Source: Streptomyces sp. CG4 (GTDB lineage: Bacteria > Actinomycetota > Actinomycetes > Streptomycetales > Streptomycetaceae). From it: a DNA stretch of 64,000 nt. Location of the stretch: contig NZ_CP163525.1 of NCBI RefSeq assembly GCF_041080655.1, positions 5,332,001 through 5,396,000 on the forward strand, given 5' to 3'. Under the pieces are notes generated by a model, which searched no databases, had not been told where the DNA came from, and saw nothing but the letters and a program-made list of their open reading frames with translations. Position 1 is the first letter of the stretch. The number at the start of each line of letters is the position of its first letter. Positions 7,570 through 16,383 of the stretch are shown here, one piece after another. The translations under genes were made by a program, and so were the position numbers.

Positions 7570-7803
7570 ATGGAGACGAAGGAAACGACCGTCGGTGAGC
7601 GGCCCGCCCGGACTGCCGACGAGGCGGTGGACCGGCTGCGTGTCGCTCTGCGCGGGGTGGGGATCGTCCTGCCGTCGCTGCGGGTCGACCCGCTGAGCAC
7701 CTCGGACGAGGACTCGTACGCCTTGGTCGACCTGGGCCGCTGCAATCTGGGCGTGGCCTCGCGGCTGGCGGCGGTTCTCCGCGGGAAGGCCTCCGACGCG
7801 TGA
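7570..7803 (+). CDS. Small conserved hypothetical protein, first of a coupled pair
   Basis: 77 aa from the ATG at 7570, with GGAGGA 9 nt upstream; earlier in-frame GTG codons lack a site. The sequence (RTADEAVDRLRVALRGVGIVLPSLRVDPLSTSDEDSYALVDLGRCNLGVASRLAAVL) is typical of small orphan proteins found next to XRE/DUF397 loci in Streptomyces. No enzyme motif and no signal peptide are seen. It overlaps the next gene by 4 bp (GTGA). Function unknown. Confidence 0.65.
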   Translation: METKETTVGERPARTADEAVDRLRVALRGVGIVLPSLRVDPLSTSDEDSYALVDLGRCNLGVASRLAAVLRGKASDA

Positions 7804-8012
7804 GCCGTACACCCGAGTACGCCGTCGACACGCGCAGCGGGCGGATCGGTGAGGTCATGGCGCGCGTAGGGGGCTATGTGCAGCTGCGCCCCATCGGTGG
7901 CGGCCGGGAGTGGGACTGTCCGCCCGAGTCGGTCGAGCCGGCGCCGCCGGACGCGGTGCTGCGGGAGCGGGTGCGGCGGCTGAACCGGGACAGTGTGAGT
8001 GGGGTCACATGA
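7800..8012 (+). CDS. Small conserved hypothetical protein, second of a coupled pair
   Basis: 70 aa starting at the GTG that overlaps the stop of the previous gene. It contains DTRSGRIGEVMARVGGYVQLRPIGGGREWDCPPESVEP, which looks like a small beta-barrel. Related short proteins are frequent near DUF397 genes. Soluble, no motif recognised, function unknown. Confidence 0.65.
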   Translation: MSRTPEYAVDTRSGRIGEVMARVGGYVQLRPIGGGREWDCPPESVEPAPPDAVLRERVRRLNRDSVSGVT

Positions 8013-8087
8013 GGGGATGCGGCGGGGCCGGAATGTGGGGCACCGCATAGGCGGTTACTTAAGGAGCTGCAACAATGCGTGTTCACA

Positions 8088-8100
8088 TACCGACCGGTTA
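8088..8100. promoter_or_regulatory. Possible TetR/MarR-type operator upstream of the OYE gene
   Basis: TACCGACCGGTTA is a partly symmetric sequence 29-41 bp before the GTG start of the Old Yellow Enzyme gene. Its CGACCGG centre is seen in many TetR-family operators. There is no adjacent regulator gene, so this is only a candidate. Confidence 0.25.
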
Positions 8101-8128
8101 ACGCCGTCCCTCACGAGGAGCCCCCCAC

Positions 8129-9253
8129 GTGACCGTCACGACCCCCGCCTCCCGCGCGGCCCAGATACTGTCCCGTCCGATCGCGCTCAACGGCCTCACC
8201 GTCCCCAACCGGATCGTGATGGCTCCGATGACCCGGATGTTCTCCCCGGGCGGCATCCCGGGTGAGGACGTGCGGTCGTACTACGCCCGTCGTGCCGCCG
8301 CCGGTGTCGGCCTGATCGTCACCGAGGGCACGTACGTCGGCCACGAGTCGGCCGGGCAGAGCGACCGGGTGCCGCGGTTCCACGGCGAGGAGCAGCTGGC
8401 GGGCTGGGCGAAGGTCGCCGAGGACGTGCACGCGGCCGGCGGCACCATCGTCCCGCAGCTGTGGCACATCGGCATGGTCCGCAAGGACGGCGACGCCCCC
8501 TACCCGGACGCCCCCGCGATGGGCCCGTCCGGCCTGGTCAGTGCGGGTGCCGAGGTCACCGGCAAGGCGATGACGCAGACCGACCTGGACGACGTCGTCG
8601 CCGCGTTCGCCCAGGCGGCCGCGGACGCCGAGCGCATCGGCTTCGACGGCGTCGAGCTGCACGGCGCCCACGGCTACCTCCTCGACCAGTTCCTGTGGGA
8701 GGGCACCAACCGCCGTACCGACGCCTACGGCGGCGACCCGGTGGCCCGTACGAAGTTCTCCGCGGAGATCGTCGCGGCGGTCCGCGCGGCGGTGTCGCCC
8801 GAGTTCCCGGTGATCTTCCGCTACTCGCAGTGGAAGCAGCAGGACTACACCGCCCGGCTCGCCGAGACCCCCGAGGAGCTGGACGCCATCCTCACCCCGC
8901 TCGCCGCGGCCGGTGTCGACGTCTTCCACGCCTCCACCCGCCGCTACTGGCTGCCGGAGTTCGACGGCTCGGACCTGAACCTGGCCGGCTGGACGAAGAA
9001 GATCACCGGCAAGCAAGTCATCACCGTCGGCTCGGTCGGCCTCGACGGCGACTTCGTCAACGCCTTCCAGGGCGAGGGCTCCCCGGTCCAGGGCATCGAC
9101 AACCTCCTCGACCGGCTGGAGGCCGACGAGTTCGACATGGTCGCCGTCGGCCGGGCGCTGCTGCAGGACCCGGAGTGGGCGGCCAAGGTGCTCGCCGACC
9201 GCTTCGACGAGCTGAAGCCGTACGACGCCGCCGCCGTGAAGACTCTCAGCTGA
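8129..9253 (+). CDS. NADH:flavin oxidoreductase, Old Yellow Enzyme family
   Basis: 374 aa from the GTG at 8129, with GAGGAG upstream. It is an FMN-dependent TIM-barrel ene-reductase that reduces activated C=C bonds with NAD(P)H in the cytosol. Landmarks are PNRIVMAPMTRMFS near the start, PQLWHIG, the HGAHGYLLDQFLWEGTNRRTDAYGG block (substrate-binding His pair and conserved barrel segment) and the C-terminal phosphate-binding part VAVGRALLQDPEWAAKV. Length is normal. It stands alone; a possible operator is at 8088-8100. Confidence 0.92.
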   Translation: MTVTTPASRAAQILSRPIALNGLTVPNRIVMAPMTRMFSPGGIPGEDVRSYYARRAAAGVGLIVTEGTYVGHESAGQSDRVPRFHGEEQLAGWAKVAEDVHAAGGTIVPQLWHIGMVRKDGDAPYPDAPAMGPSGLVSAGAEVTGKAMTQTDLDDVVAAFAQAAADAERIGFDGVELHGAHGYLLDQFLWEGTNRRTDAYGGDPVARTKFSAEIVAAVRAAVSPEFPVIFRYSQWKQQDYTARLAETPEELDAILTPLAAAGVDVFHASTRRYWLPEFDGSDLNLAGWTKKITGKQVITVGSVGLDGDFVNAFQGEGSPVQGIDNLLDRLEADEFDMVAVGRALLQDPEWAAKVLADRFDELKPYDAAAVKTLS

Positions 9254-9381
9254 CGTCTTCAGCTGACGTCTTCAGCTGACGTTTTCGGCTGAGTTTTCGG
9301 CTGACGTCTGCGGCCGGGCACTTGTGATCGTCGTCGCGCGTTGTCGTGATGAGCAGTCAGGCAGCGAGGGAGCGAGCAGCG

Positions 9382-10950
9382 ATGACGACGAGTGAGTCCC
9401 AGGTCACCCCGGACACCCCGGATACCCCGGACACCGACGGTCCCGTGGTGCGCACCGCCTCCGGCGCGGTGCGCGGCCTGCGCGAGCAGGGCCTGTCGGT
9501 GTTCCGGGGCATCCCGTTCGCCGCGCCCCCGGTCGGCGAGGCCCGCTTCCAGGCCCCGCGCCCGCCCCGCCCCTGGGACGGCACCCGGGAGGCGTATGCC
9601 TTCGGGCCGCCGCCCCCGCAGGAGACGGGCTTCGTCGGGCGCGCGGTCCCGCTCCCGGCCCCGCAGAGCGACGACTGGCTGACGGTCAACGTCTGGACCC
9701 CGGAGCCGGACCCCTCCGCCGCCCGCCCCGTCATGGTGTGGATCTACGGCGGTGCGTACAAGCTGGGCTTCAGCGGCCAGCCGGGCTACGACGCCCAGCA
9801 CCTGGCCCGCGCGGGCGACGTCGTGGTCGTCACTCTCAACTACCGCGTGGGCATGGAGGGTTTCGCCCTCTGGGCGGGCGCCCCGGCCAACCGCGGTCTC
9901 CTGGACCAGGTGGCGGCCCTGGAATGGGTCCAGGAGAACATCGCCGCGTTCGGCGGCGACCCCGGCCACGTCACGGTCTTCGGCGAGTCGGCGGGCGCGG
10001 GCTCCATCGCCGCACTGCTGGCGATGCCCAGAGCGCGGGGCCTGTTCCGGCGCGCGGTGACCCAGAGCGTGCCCGGCACGTACTTCTCCGCCGACCTGGC
10101 CCGCGACATGGCGTCGGCGCTGGCGGCCGAGGCGGGCCGTGAGCCCACGGCGGCCGACCTGGCGTCGGTGGCGCCCCAGCGGCTCACCGAGGCAGGCGCG
10201 GCGCTGGGCGCCAAGATGGCCCAGTACACCGCCCGTTGGGGCCAGGCGGCCCCGACCACCGTCCCCTTCGCCCCGGTCGTCGACGGCGAGATCCTCCCCG
10301 ACACGCCCTGGCAGGCCCTCGCCGCCGGCGCGGCGCGGGACATCGACCTCCTCGTCGGCCACAACCGCGACGAGTACCGCCTGTTCCTGGTCATGGCGGG
10401 CCTGTCCGGCAAGGTCACGGACGACCTGGCCACGGCGACCCTGCGGATGTACGCGCCGGGTGGCGAGAGCGGCGAGCAGGCCTACCGCGCGGCCTTCCCG
10501 GACGCCACCGCCGAGCAGCTCTTCGCCCGCGTCCAGACCGACTGGCTGTTCGCGCTGCCGAGCCTGCGCCTGGCCGAGGCACAGCACGCGGGCGGCGGCC
10601 GCGCCCATGTCTACGAACTGACCTGGCCGGCTCCCGACACCGGCGGCGATCTGGGCGCCTGCCACGCCCTGGACATCCCGCTGCTCTTCGGCACGTACGG
10701 CGCGGACCTCGGCGCGCTCCTCTTCCCCGGCGGCAGACCGACACCGGAGGCGGAGCGGCTCACGGCCTTCTTCCAGCGCGCCTGGCCGGCGTTCGCCCGG
10801 ACCGGCGACCCCGGCTGGCCGGCCTACGACCCGGAGTCCCGCCTGGTCCAGGTCCTGGACGCGGAGCCGGAGGTGGCGCCGTACCCGGAGGAGCGGAACA
10901 GGCTCATCTGGGAGGGGTACGCCTTCTCGGCCTTGCCGCTGCAGGGCTGA
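9382..10950 (+). CDS. Carboxylesterase/lipase, type-B (para-nitrobenzyl esterase-like)
   Basis: 522 aa. This is an alpha/beta hydrolase of the type-B carboxylesterase family that cleaves carboxylic esters. The N-terminal VFRGIPFAAPPVGEARFQAP block, the oxyanion region (VWIYGGAY) and the nucleophile elbow FGESAGAGS (Ser) are clear. The charge-relay Glu/Asp should lie near GHNRDEYRLF and the His in DLGACHALDIPLLFG. There is no signal peptide, so it is intracellular. The start at 9382 (MTTSESQ) is preferred, with GGGAG upstream; codons at 9346-9349 are possible. Confidence 0.9.
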   Translation: MTTSESQVTPDTPDTPDTDGPVVRTASGAVRGLREQGLSVFRGIPFAAPPVGEARFQAPRPPRPWDGTREAYAFGPPPPQETGFVGRAVPLPAPQSDDWLTVNVWTPEPDPSAARPVMVWIYGGAYKLGFSGQPGYDAQHLARAGDVVVVTLNYRVGMEGFALWAGAPANRGLLDQVAALEWVQENIAAFGGDPGHVTVFGESAGAGSIAALLAMPRARGLFRRAVTQSVPGTYFSADLARDMASALAAEAGREPTAADLASVAPQRLTEAGAALGAKMAQYTARWGQAAPTTVPFAPVVDGEILPDTPWQALAAGAARDIDLLVGHNRDEYRLFLVMAGLSGKVTDDLATATLRMYAPGGESGEQAYRAAFPDATAEQLFARVQTDWLFALPSLRLAEAQHAGGGRAHVYELTWPAPDTGGDLGACHALDIPLLFGTYGADLGALLFPGGRPTPEAERLTAFFQRAWPAFARTGDPGWPAYDPESRLVQVLDAEPEVAPYPEERNRLIWEGYAFSALPLQG

Positions 10951-10975
10951 CGGAGGTGCAGGGCTGACGGAGGCG

Positions 10976-11563
10976 CTACAGGTTCCCCATGTTTCCCATG
11001 TTCCCCATGGGCTCGATGTCCACGTGCACCGGTGTGCCCCACACCCGCAGCACCTCGTAGTCGGTGAACTCGTGGACGAGCCGGTAGGCCATCGCCGGCC
11101 GCGAACCGCGCCGCTGGGCGGCGAGATACGCCTCGGCCTCGCGCCGGTCCCGCCGGGGCGTGCCGCACAGCTGCCACTCCTGCCCGGTCCACGCCTCCGG
11201 CAGCCAGCGCTGCTGGGGCTGCGGCCGGTCGGCGCGGACGCCGTACCGGGAGGGTGCGGTGGCGACGGGCGCGGGCTCGGCGCGCCCGCCCTGGAACTCC
11301 GAGCGGCGGGCGGCCCGGCGCCGGGTCTCGCACAGCAGGCACAGATCGGGCGCGCTCTCGTCCACGGGCCCCTGCGGGTGCTCGGCACACCGGGTGGCGG
11401 GCGCGCTGCCCCCGGCGCTCTCCTCCACCAGGTCGAGCGCCCGGCGCAGATCCGCCTTGATCTCGTGCAGCCGGGCGTCCGGGGTGTCGGCGGTGAGGGC
11501 CTCCCCGTGCTCCCCGAGGAGCCGGAGGGCCCTTCCGAGGGCGGCGAGCTGGGCGTGGTTCAT
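10976..11563 (-). CDS. Conserved hypothetical protein
   Basis: 195 aa from the ATG at 11563, with AGGGTGA upstream. The N-terminal part (NHAQLAALGRALRLLGEH...IKADLRRALDLVEES) is helical. A CAEH...CLLC group could bind a metal. The C-terminal half (WTGQEWQLCGTPRRDRREAEAYLAAQRR...YEVLRVWGTPVHVDIEP) ends with three M-G-N repeats. No family is recognised. It is convergent with the esterase and divergent from the methyltransferase. Confidence 0.6.
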   Translation of the reverse strand: MNHAQLAALGRALRLLGEHGEALTADTPDARLHEIKADLRRALDLVEESAGGSAPATRCAEHPQGPVDESAPDLCLLCETRRRAARRSEFQGGRAEPAPVATAPSRYGVRADRPQPQQRWLPEAWTGQEWQLCGTPRRDRREAEAYLAAQRRGSRPAMAYRLVHEFTDYEVLRVWGTPVHVDIEPMGNMGNMGNL

Positions 11564-11653
11564 GGTCACCCTGCGTACACCTTTCCTGCCCAGGTGTCCA
11601 GCGATGATCGCCATGGGCCGGTGGCGCGAAGCCGTTCGTGGTGGACTGGCCGC

Positions 11654-12331
11654 ATGACGACACCGCCGAGCCGGCTGGTGGAGGCCCTCCATCGCTTCAA
11701 CGCCGCCCACCCCTGGGACCACAACGCGCACTATCACCGCTGGCTGCTCAGGCAGCTGCCGCGCCGCTTCGGCAGCGCCCTGGACGTGGGGTGCGGCAGC
11801 GGGGATCTGGTACGGCGGCTGGCCGGCCGCGCGGAGTCGGTCGTCGGGGTGGACGCCGACCCCCGAATTCTCGACAGGGCACGGGAGTTGACGGGCGCGA
11901 CGGCCCCTGTCACCTACACCCGCGCCACCGCCCCCCATGGCCTTCCGGCCGGCCCCTACGACGTCATCACCTGTGTCGCCGTCCTGCACCACCTGCCCTG
12001 CGCCGACACCCTCACCCGCTTCCGGCGGGAACTCGCCCCCGGCGGCACCCTGGTGGTCGTCGGCTGCGCCCGCCCGGAGGGCGCCCTCGACCACGCGATC
12101 TCGCTGACGGCCGTACCGCTCAACGCGCTGATGGGGTGGGCGAAGAACCGGGGGCGGGCCACGGCGCGCCGGCCGGTCTCCATGACCGCCCCCGTCCGTG
12201 ACCCGGAGCTGACCCTCACCGAGATCGCCCGCGAGGCGGGCCGACTGCTTCCCGGTGCCCGGCTTCGGCGCCGGCTCTTCTGGCGGTACACCCTCGTCTG
12301 GCGCGCCCCTGCCGCCACCTCGGGCCGCTGA
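11654..12331 (+). CDS. Class I SAM-dependent methyltransferase
   Basis: 225 aa. The Rossmann-fold SAM site is clear: motif I LDVGCGSGDL, the acidic residue in VVGVDADPR, motif IV DVITCVAVLHHLP and LAPGGTLVVVGC. A methyltransf_11/25-type enzyme; the substrate cannot be read from the sequence. The region after residue 150 (ALNALMGWAKNRGR) resembles the lid of small-molecule or quinone methyltransferases. Cytosolic, start ATG at 11654. Confidence 0.85.
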   Translation: MTTPPSRLVEALHRFNAAHPWDHNAHYHRWLLRQLPRRFGSALDVGCGSGDLVRRLAGRAESVVGVDADPRILDRARELTGATAPVTYTRATAPHGLPAGPYDVITCVAVLHHLPCADTLTRFRRELAPGGTLVVVGCARPEGALDHAISLTAVPLNALMGWAKNRGRATARRPVSMTAPVRDPELTLTEIAREAGRLLPGARLRRRLFWRYTLVWRAPAATSGR

Positions 12332-12353
12332 AGAGTGATCCGGCGCCGTTCGG

Positions 12354-12584
12354 TCAGCCGCGGAGCTGACTGAGCGTGCTGCCCGCCCCGCACACGGGGA
12401 CGGCGGCGATGGCACCGGCCGCCAATGCCAGCGGTGAGGTGGGCTGGAGAACGGGAAGTACGTTGAGGTTGCCGGCGCAGGTCACGGGATCGGCGTCCAC
12501 CTCGCGATCGTCGGCGTGGGCGGGGGCGGCCAGGGCCGCGAGCGACGTGGCCAGAACGGCGCTGACCAGGAGCTTCTTCATCAT
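12354..12584 (-). CDS. Small secreted protein
   Basis: 76 aa with a clear signal peptide (MMKKLLVSAVLATSLAALAAPAHA-DD). The mature chain of about 50 residues has two cysteines about 30 apart and a hydrophobic middle. It resembles, but does not match, the chaplin pattern of short hydrophobic secreted Streptomyces proteins. It lies 30 bp upstream of... the end of murP on the same strand side, transcribed separately. Function unknown. Confidence 0.6.
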   Translation of the reverse strand: MMKKLLVSAVLATSLAALAAPAHADDREVDADPVTCAGNLNVLPVLQPTSPLALAAGAIAAVPVCGAGSTLSQLRG

Positions 12585-12614
12585 GCCCGGGGAAACGACC
12601 GGTCGGGCGGCACG

Positions 12615-14042
12615 TCACGCGGGTGCGGCCACACGGGGACGGCGCGGGAAGCCGAAGAGACAGGTCGCCGCGAAGCCGACCGCGTACCCGGTGAGCAGCC
12701 CGCCCGCGTAGATCGCCACGGCCGCCGCCGGGCCCCGGTTCCCGGTCAGCAGCGGGAACAGCGCCCAGCCCGACGGGCCGATCGCCGTCGCGCCCACTCT
12801 GGTGCCGAGCGTCGCGAAGAACCCGACGAAGCCGCCGCCCGCCGCGCCGCCCGCGCAGGCGGTCAGGAACGGCCGGCCGAGGGGCAGCGAGACGCCGTAG
12901 ATCAGCGGTTCGCCGACGCCGAGCAGCCCGGCCGGGAGAGCCGAGCGGATCGTGGTGAGCACGGAGGCGTGGGTCTCGTCGTGGCGCAGCCGGACGTACA
13001 CGGCGAGCGCCGCGCCCACCTGGCCCGCGCCCGCCATGGCCAGCAGCGGGAGCAGGACGGTGTAGCCCTCCTGCTCGATGAGGGTGGTGTGGATGGGGAT
13101 GAGGGCCTGGTGCAGGCCCAGCATGACCAGGGGCAGGAAGAGGCCGCCGAGGAGCAGTCCGGCGGCCGCGCCCGCGGTGGCCAGCAGCCAGTCGGCCGCC
13201 GTACCGATCGCGGTGGCCACCGCGCCGGCTGCGTACATCAGGCCGTACAGCGTCACCAGGCCGGAGACGAGGACGGTGACCGTGGGGGTGAGCAGGACGT
13301 CCAGTGCGCCCGGCACCCGGCCCCGTACCCACTTCTCCACCCGGGTCGCGAGCAGCGCCGCGGCCAGCGCGCCGAGCACCCCGCCCTGTCCGGGCGCCAG
13401 CTGCGTCCCGAACACCGCCACCTTCGCCACGCCCGGGTGGACGACGACGGCCGCGACCGCGCTGCCCAGTACGGGGGTGCCGCCGAACTCCGCCGCCGTG
13501 TTGTGGCCGACGAACACCGCGATCAGCGCCATGAAGGCCGACGCGACGGCCGACAGGGCCGGGGTGAGGCCGGGCAGCCAACCGGTGTTCAGCAGCAGCC
13601 CGTTGACGCCGGACAGGATGCCGCAGCCGATCAGGGCGGGGATGAGCGGCACGAAGACGTTCGCGACCCGGCGCAGGGCGGTCCTGACCGGGGTGGCGTC
13701 ACGGCGCCGCAGCCGCTCCCGCAGCTCGGCGCCGTCCCGCACCTGCGTGTCGGGGCCCAACTCGGCGTCACGCACGCCCGGTTGCCCGGCGCCGACCCGC
13801 GCCGCCACCTCCGCCGTGACCTCGTCGACCACCCCGGGCCCGAGCACGATCTGCCAGGCGGGCCCGTCGGCCACCACCCCCGCCACACCGGGCAGGGCCC
13901 GCAGCCCCGCCTCGTCCGCCGCCGCCGGATCGGCGAGGGTCAGCCGGAGACGGGTCATGCAGTGGGCCACGGAGGTGACGTTGGCCGGGCCGCCGACCCG
14001 GGTGAGGACGGCTGCTGCGGTGGAGGCGGGGTCGTTGCGCAC
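12615..14042 (-). CDS. murP: PTS MurNAc-type transporter, EIIBC (MurP-like)
   Basis: 475 aa from the GTG at 14042, almost exactly the length of E. coli MurP (474). The N-terminal EIIB domain carries the phosphorylated cysteine in HCMTRLRL (Cys28). The C-terminal EIIC domain has about ten membrane segments (RTALRRVANVFVPLIPALIGCGILSG...LGLHQALIPIHT...GVGEPLIYGVSLPL). There is no EIIA domain, so it must borrow a glucose-type EIIA. It imports and phosphorylates an N-acetyl sugar. The substrate is inferred as MurNAc because murQ lies 16 bp upstream and a murR-like regulator precedes it. Confidence 0.82.
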   Translation of the reverse strand: MRNDPASTAAAVLTRVGGPANVTSVAHCMTRLRLTLADPAAADEAGLRALPGVAGVVADGPAWQIVLGPGVVDEVTAEVAARVGAGQPGVRDAELGPDTQVRDGAELRERLRRRDATPVRTALRRVANVFVPLIPALIGCGILSGVNGLLLNTGWLPGLTPALSAVASAFMALIAVFVGHNTAAEFGGTPVLGSAVAAVVVHPGVAKVAVFGTQLAPGQGGVLGALAAALLATRVEKWVRGRVPGALDVLLTPTVTVLVSGLVTLYGLMYAAGAVATAIGTAADWLLATAGAAAGLLLGGLFLPLVMLGLHQALIPIHTTLIEQEGYTVLLPLLAMAGAGQVGAALAVYVRLRHDETHASVLTTIRSALPAGLLGVGEPLIYGVSLPLGRPFLTACAGGAAGGGFVGFFATLGTRVGATAIGPSGWALFPLLTGNRGPAAAVAIYAGGLLTGYAVGFAATCLFGFPRRPRVAAPA

Positions 14043-14058
14043 GCCCCGAGCGTGCGGG

Positions 14059-14982
14059 TCAGCCGGGCGTGTGCGCCAGCGCGGCACGCAGATGCCCGCC
14101 GGACTCCTCCAGAAGGCGGGCGGCCGTCGGGCCGTCGACACCGGAGAGGAGGGCGAGGATCGCGTGCTTCACCTCGCCGCCGGACTCGGTGAGGGCCTTC
14201 TCGATCTCCGCGTCCGAGGCGCCCGTGGCCAGGGACACGATCCGGCGTGAGCGGGCCCGCAGCTTGTCGTTGGACGCCCGGACGTCGACCATCAGGTTCC
14301 CGTAGGTCTTGCCGAGCCGGATCATCGTGATCGTCGAGAGCATGTTGAGGACCAGCTTCTGCGCCGTGCCGGCCTTCAGCCGCGTGGACCCGGTGATCAG
14401 CTCCGGCCCCACGACGACCTCGATGCCGTGCTCGGCGGCGGCCGCGAGCGCGCTGTGCGCGTTGCAGGACAGGCCGACGGTCAGGGCGCCCAGGGCGCGG
14501 GCGTGCTCGACGGCGCCGATCGCGTACGGGGTGCGGCCGGAGGCGGAGATCCCGACGACGGTGTCGGCGGGCGCGAGCTTCAGCGCGTCCAGGTCCTGCC
14601 GGGCCAGCTCCCCGGAGTCCTCGGCGCCCTCCACGGAGGTGACCATGGCCGCGGGTCCGCCCGCGATCAGGCCGACGACCTGCCCGGGATCGGTGTTGAA
14701 GGTGGGCGGGCACTCGGAGGCGTCCAGCACGCCCAGCCGCCCGGCCGTACCGGCACCGGCGTAGAGCAGCCGGCCGCCGTTCGCCATGCGCTCGGCGATG
14801 GCGTCGACGGCGGCGGCGATCCGGGGCAGCTGGGCGCCGACGGCGGCGGGGACCCCGGCGTCCTCGCCGTTCATCAGGCGGGCGATGTCGAGGGTGGGCA
14901 GCCGGTCGATGTCGGCGAGCTCGGGACGGAAGGCCTCGGTGGTCAGGGAAGCCAGCTGGCTGCGCAGTTCGGGGGAGGTCAT
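14059..14982 (-). CDS. murQ: N-acetylmuramic acid 6-phosphate etherase
   Basis: 307 aa, the usual length. MurQ splits the lactyl ether of MurNAc-6-phosphate to give GlcNAc-6-phosphate and D-lactate in cell-wall recycling. The SIS fold and family motifs are visible: RLLYAGAGTAGRLGVLDASECPPTF, GAEDSGE, VVGISASGRTPYAIGA, LITGSTRLKAGTAQKLVLNMLST and GKTYGNLMVDVRASNDKL. The ATG at 14982 is used. It is followed by murP and preceded by the RpiR-type regulator on the same strand, which suggests one operon. Confidence 0.95.
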   Translation of the reverse strand: MTSPELRSQLASLTTEAFRPELADIDRLPTLDIARLMNGEDAGVPAAVGAQLPRIAAAVDAIAERMANGGRLLYAGAGTAGRLGVLDASECPPTFNTDPGQVVGLIAGGPAAMVTSVEGAEDSGELARQDLDALKLAPADTVVGISASGRTPYAIGAVEHARALGALTVGLSCNAHSALAAAAEHGIEVVVGPELITGSTRLKAGTAQKLVLNMLSTITMIRLGKTYGNLMVDVRASNDKLRARSRRIVSLATGASDAEIEKALTESGGEVKHAILALLSGVDGPTAARLLEESGGHLRAALAHTPG

Positions 14983-15022
14983 GGGGGGTGGCTCTCTCAG
15001 GTTCGGGTTCGCGTGCTGATAC

Positions 15023-15943
15023 TCACCTGGGGTTGGTGCGATGCCGATGAGCCAGCGCCTCGTACGACGCGGCCAGCGCGGGCGCCGCCGTCTCGTACGT
15101 CCGCTGGGCCACGCCCACGAACAAACAGTCCACCACGAGCAGTTGACTCGTCCGCGAGGACATCGCGGCGGGCCGCAGCTCGCTCTCCCGTGAGGTGGAC
15201 GTGGTCAGTACGTGGTCGGCGTACTGGGTGACCGGCGAGTTCGGCCGGCCGGTGATGGCCACGGTCGTGGCCCCGTGCTCGAAGGCGACCCGCAGTGGCT
15301 CGATGACGTCCCCCGTCGAGCCGGAGTGGGTGATCGCGATCGCCACGTCGCCCGAGCGGAGCTGCACCGCGTTGGTCACCGCGAGGTGCGGATCGCCGTG
15401 GGCGTGGGCTATGAGCCCTATCCGCAGCAGCTTCTGCGTGAGGTCCTGGGCGACGAGCCCGGACGCGCCGACGCCGTACACATCGGTGCGCCGGGCGCCG
15501 GCCAGCGCGCCCACCGCGGCGCCGAGCTGGACGGTGTCGAGTCCGGCCGCCGTGTCGGCGAGGGTCTGCTGCTCCTCGTAGGCGAGCTTGGTGACGACAT
15601 CGGCGAGGGGGTCGTCCACCGCGATGTCGGTCGTGATCGCGGGCGCGCGTCCCGACTGCTGCTGCGCGGCGAGCCCGGCGAGGGCCAGGCGCAGATCGCG
15701 GTAGCCGGGGTAGCCGAGGAGGCGGGCGGTGCGGACGACGGTGGCCTCGCTGGTGCCGGTGAGCTCGGCGAGGCCGGTGACCGTGAGGGCGGCGCAGCCG
15801 GCCGGGTCGTTCGCCACGGCCTCGGCGACGCGCTGCATGGACCGGGTCATGGAAGGGGCGAGGGTGCGCACCTTGGCGGCCAGGGAGCCGCCCGGACTGC
15901 CGAACCCGCCCGGCCCGAAAATTTCCTTCACATCCTGGGTCAC
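15023..15943 (-). CDS. murR: RpiR/MurR-family transcriptional regulator
   Basis: 306 aa from a GTG at 15943 (another GTG at 15931 and an upstream start at 15991 are possible; no site is strong). The N-terminal RpiR helix-turn-helix spans about 28-105 (VAEAVANDPAGCAALTVTGLAELTGTSEATVVRTARLLGYPGYRDLRLAL). A C-terminal SIS domain binds a phosphosugar (VYGVGASGLVAQDLTQKLLRIG, AIAITHSGSTGDVIEP). It is probably a repressor of murQ-murP that responds to MurNAc-6-phosphate. GAAA/TTTC palindromes at its start are likely operators. Confidence 0.85.
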   Translation of the reverse strand: MTQDVKEIFGPGGFGSPGGSLAAKVRTLAPSMTRSMQRVAEAVANDPAGCAALTVTGLAELTGTSEATVVRTARLLGYPGYRDLRLALAGLAAQQQSGRAPAITTDIAVDDPLADVVTKLAYEEQQTLADTAAGLDTVQLGAAVGALAGARRTDVYGVGASGLVAQDLTQKLLRIGLIAHAHGDPHLAVTNAVQLRSGDVAIAITHSGSTGDVIEPLRVAFEHGATTVAITGRPNSPVTQYADHVLTTSTSRESELRPAAMSSRTSQLLVVDCLFVGVAQRTYETAAPALAASYEALAHRHRTNPR

Positions 15944-15960
15944 ATATGAAAGATATTTTC
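15917..15960. promoter_or_regulatory. Two GAAA/TTTC palindromes, candidate MurR operators
   Basis: GAAAATTTC at 15917-15925 (inside the first codons of murR) and GAAAGATATTTTC at 15948-15960 (just upstream) are both symmetric A/T-rich sequences in DNA that is otherwise about 70% GC. RpiR-type regulators often bind GAAA-N-TTTC palindromes. The position suits autoregulation of the murR-Q-P operon and control of the divergent gene at 15991. Confidence 0.5.
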
Positions 15961-15990
15961 GGTTCGGCGTTGTGGTCAAGAGTGCGCACA

Positions 15991-16383
15991 ATGGGTTCCA
16001 TGGATCCCGTCAGTCCCCTTGAGCAGGCCCTGCATGCCGCCAGAGCCCTGGTGCTCGCCGATCTGGTGGCCGGCGAGGTCGCGGAGGCGGACGTGGTCTC
16101 GCTGGTCGAGGACTCCCTCGCGGAGCGGCGCTGGTGGGTCGAGCAGTGGCCGGACGGCCTCGCCTACGTCGTCGGGCTGGTCGCCCAGGACGTCCAGGAC
16201 GCGCTGCTGGACCGCTACGGCCGCTGGCCGCTGTGCCCGGTCTGCGGCACCGGCGATCCGCATGCGCTGGACGTGGAGCCCGAGCTGGGCCCCGACCCGC
16301 ACTGGGTGTGCCACAAGGCGGGCGTGAAGGTCGCCGCGGTGGGCTCGCTGGGCTCGGCCACCGGCGGAATGACCTCGTCGTGA
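15991..16383 (+). CDS. Hypothetical protein with CxxC knuckle, upstream of DUF4031 gene
   Basis: 130 aa from the ATG at 15991 (a second ATG is at 16000). The N-terminal half is acidic and helical (LEQALHAARALVLADLVAGEVAEADVVSLVEDSLAERRWWVEQWPDG). The C-terminal half has CPVCG followed by CHKAG, a possible zinc site. It ends with a 4-bp GTGA overlap with the DUF4031 gene, so the two proteins probably act together. Divergent from murR. Function unknown. Confidence 0.65.
   Translation: MGSMDPVSPLEQALHAARALVLADLVAGEVAEADVVSLVEDSLAERRWWVEQWPDGLAYVVGLVAQDVQDALLDRYGRWPLCPVCGTGDPHALDVEPELGPDPHWVCHKAGVKVAAVGSLGSATGGMTSS

Noticed and set aside
12354..12584. Chaplin identity for the small secreted protein
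   Set aside because: It has a signal peptide and two cysteines but lacks the chaplin core spacing and Asn/Gly-rich motifs.
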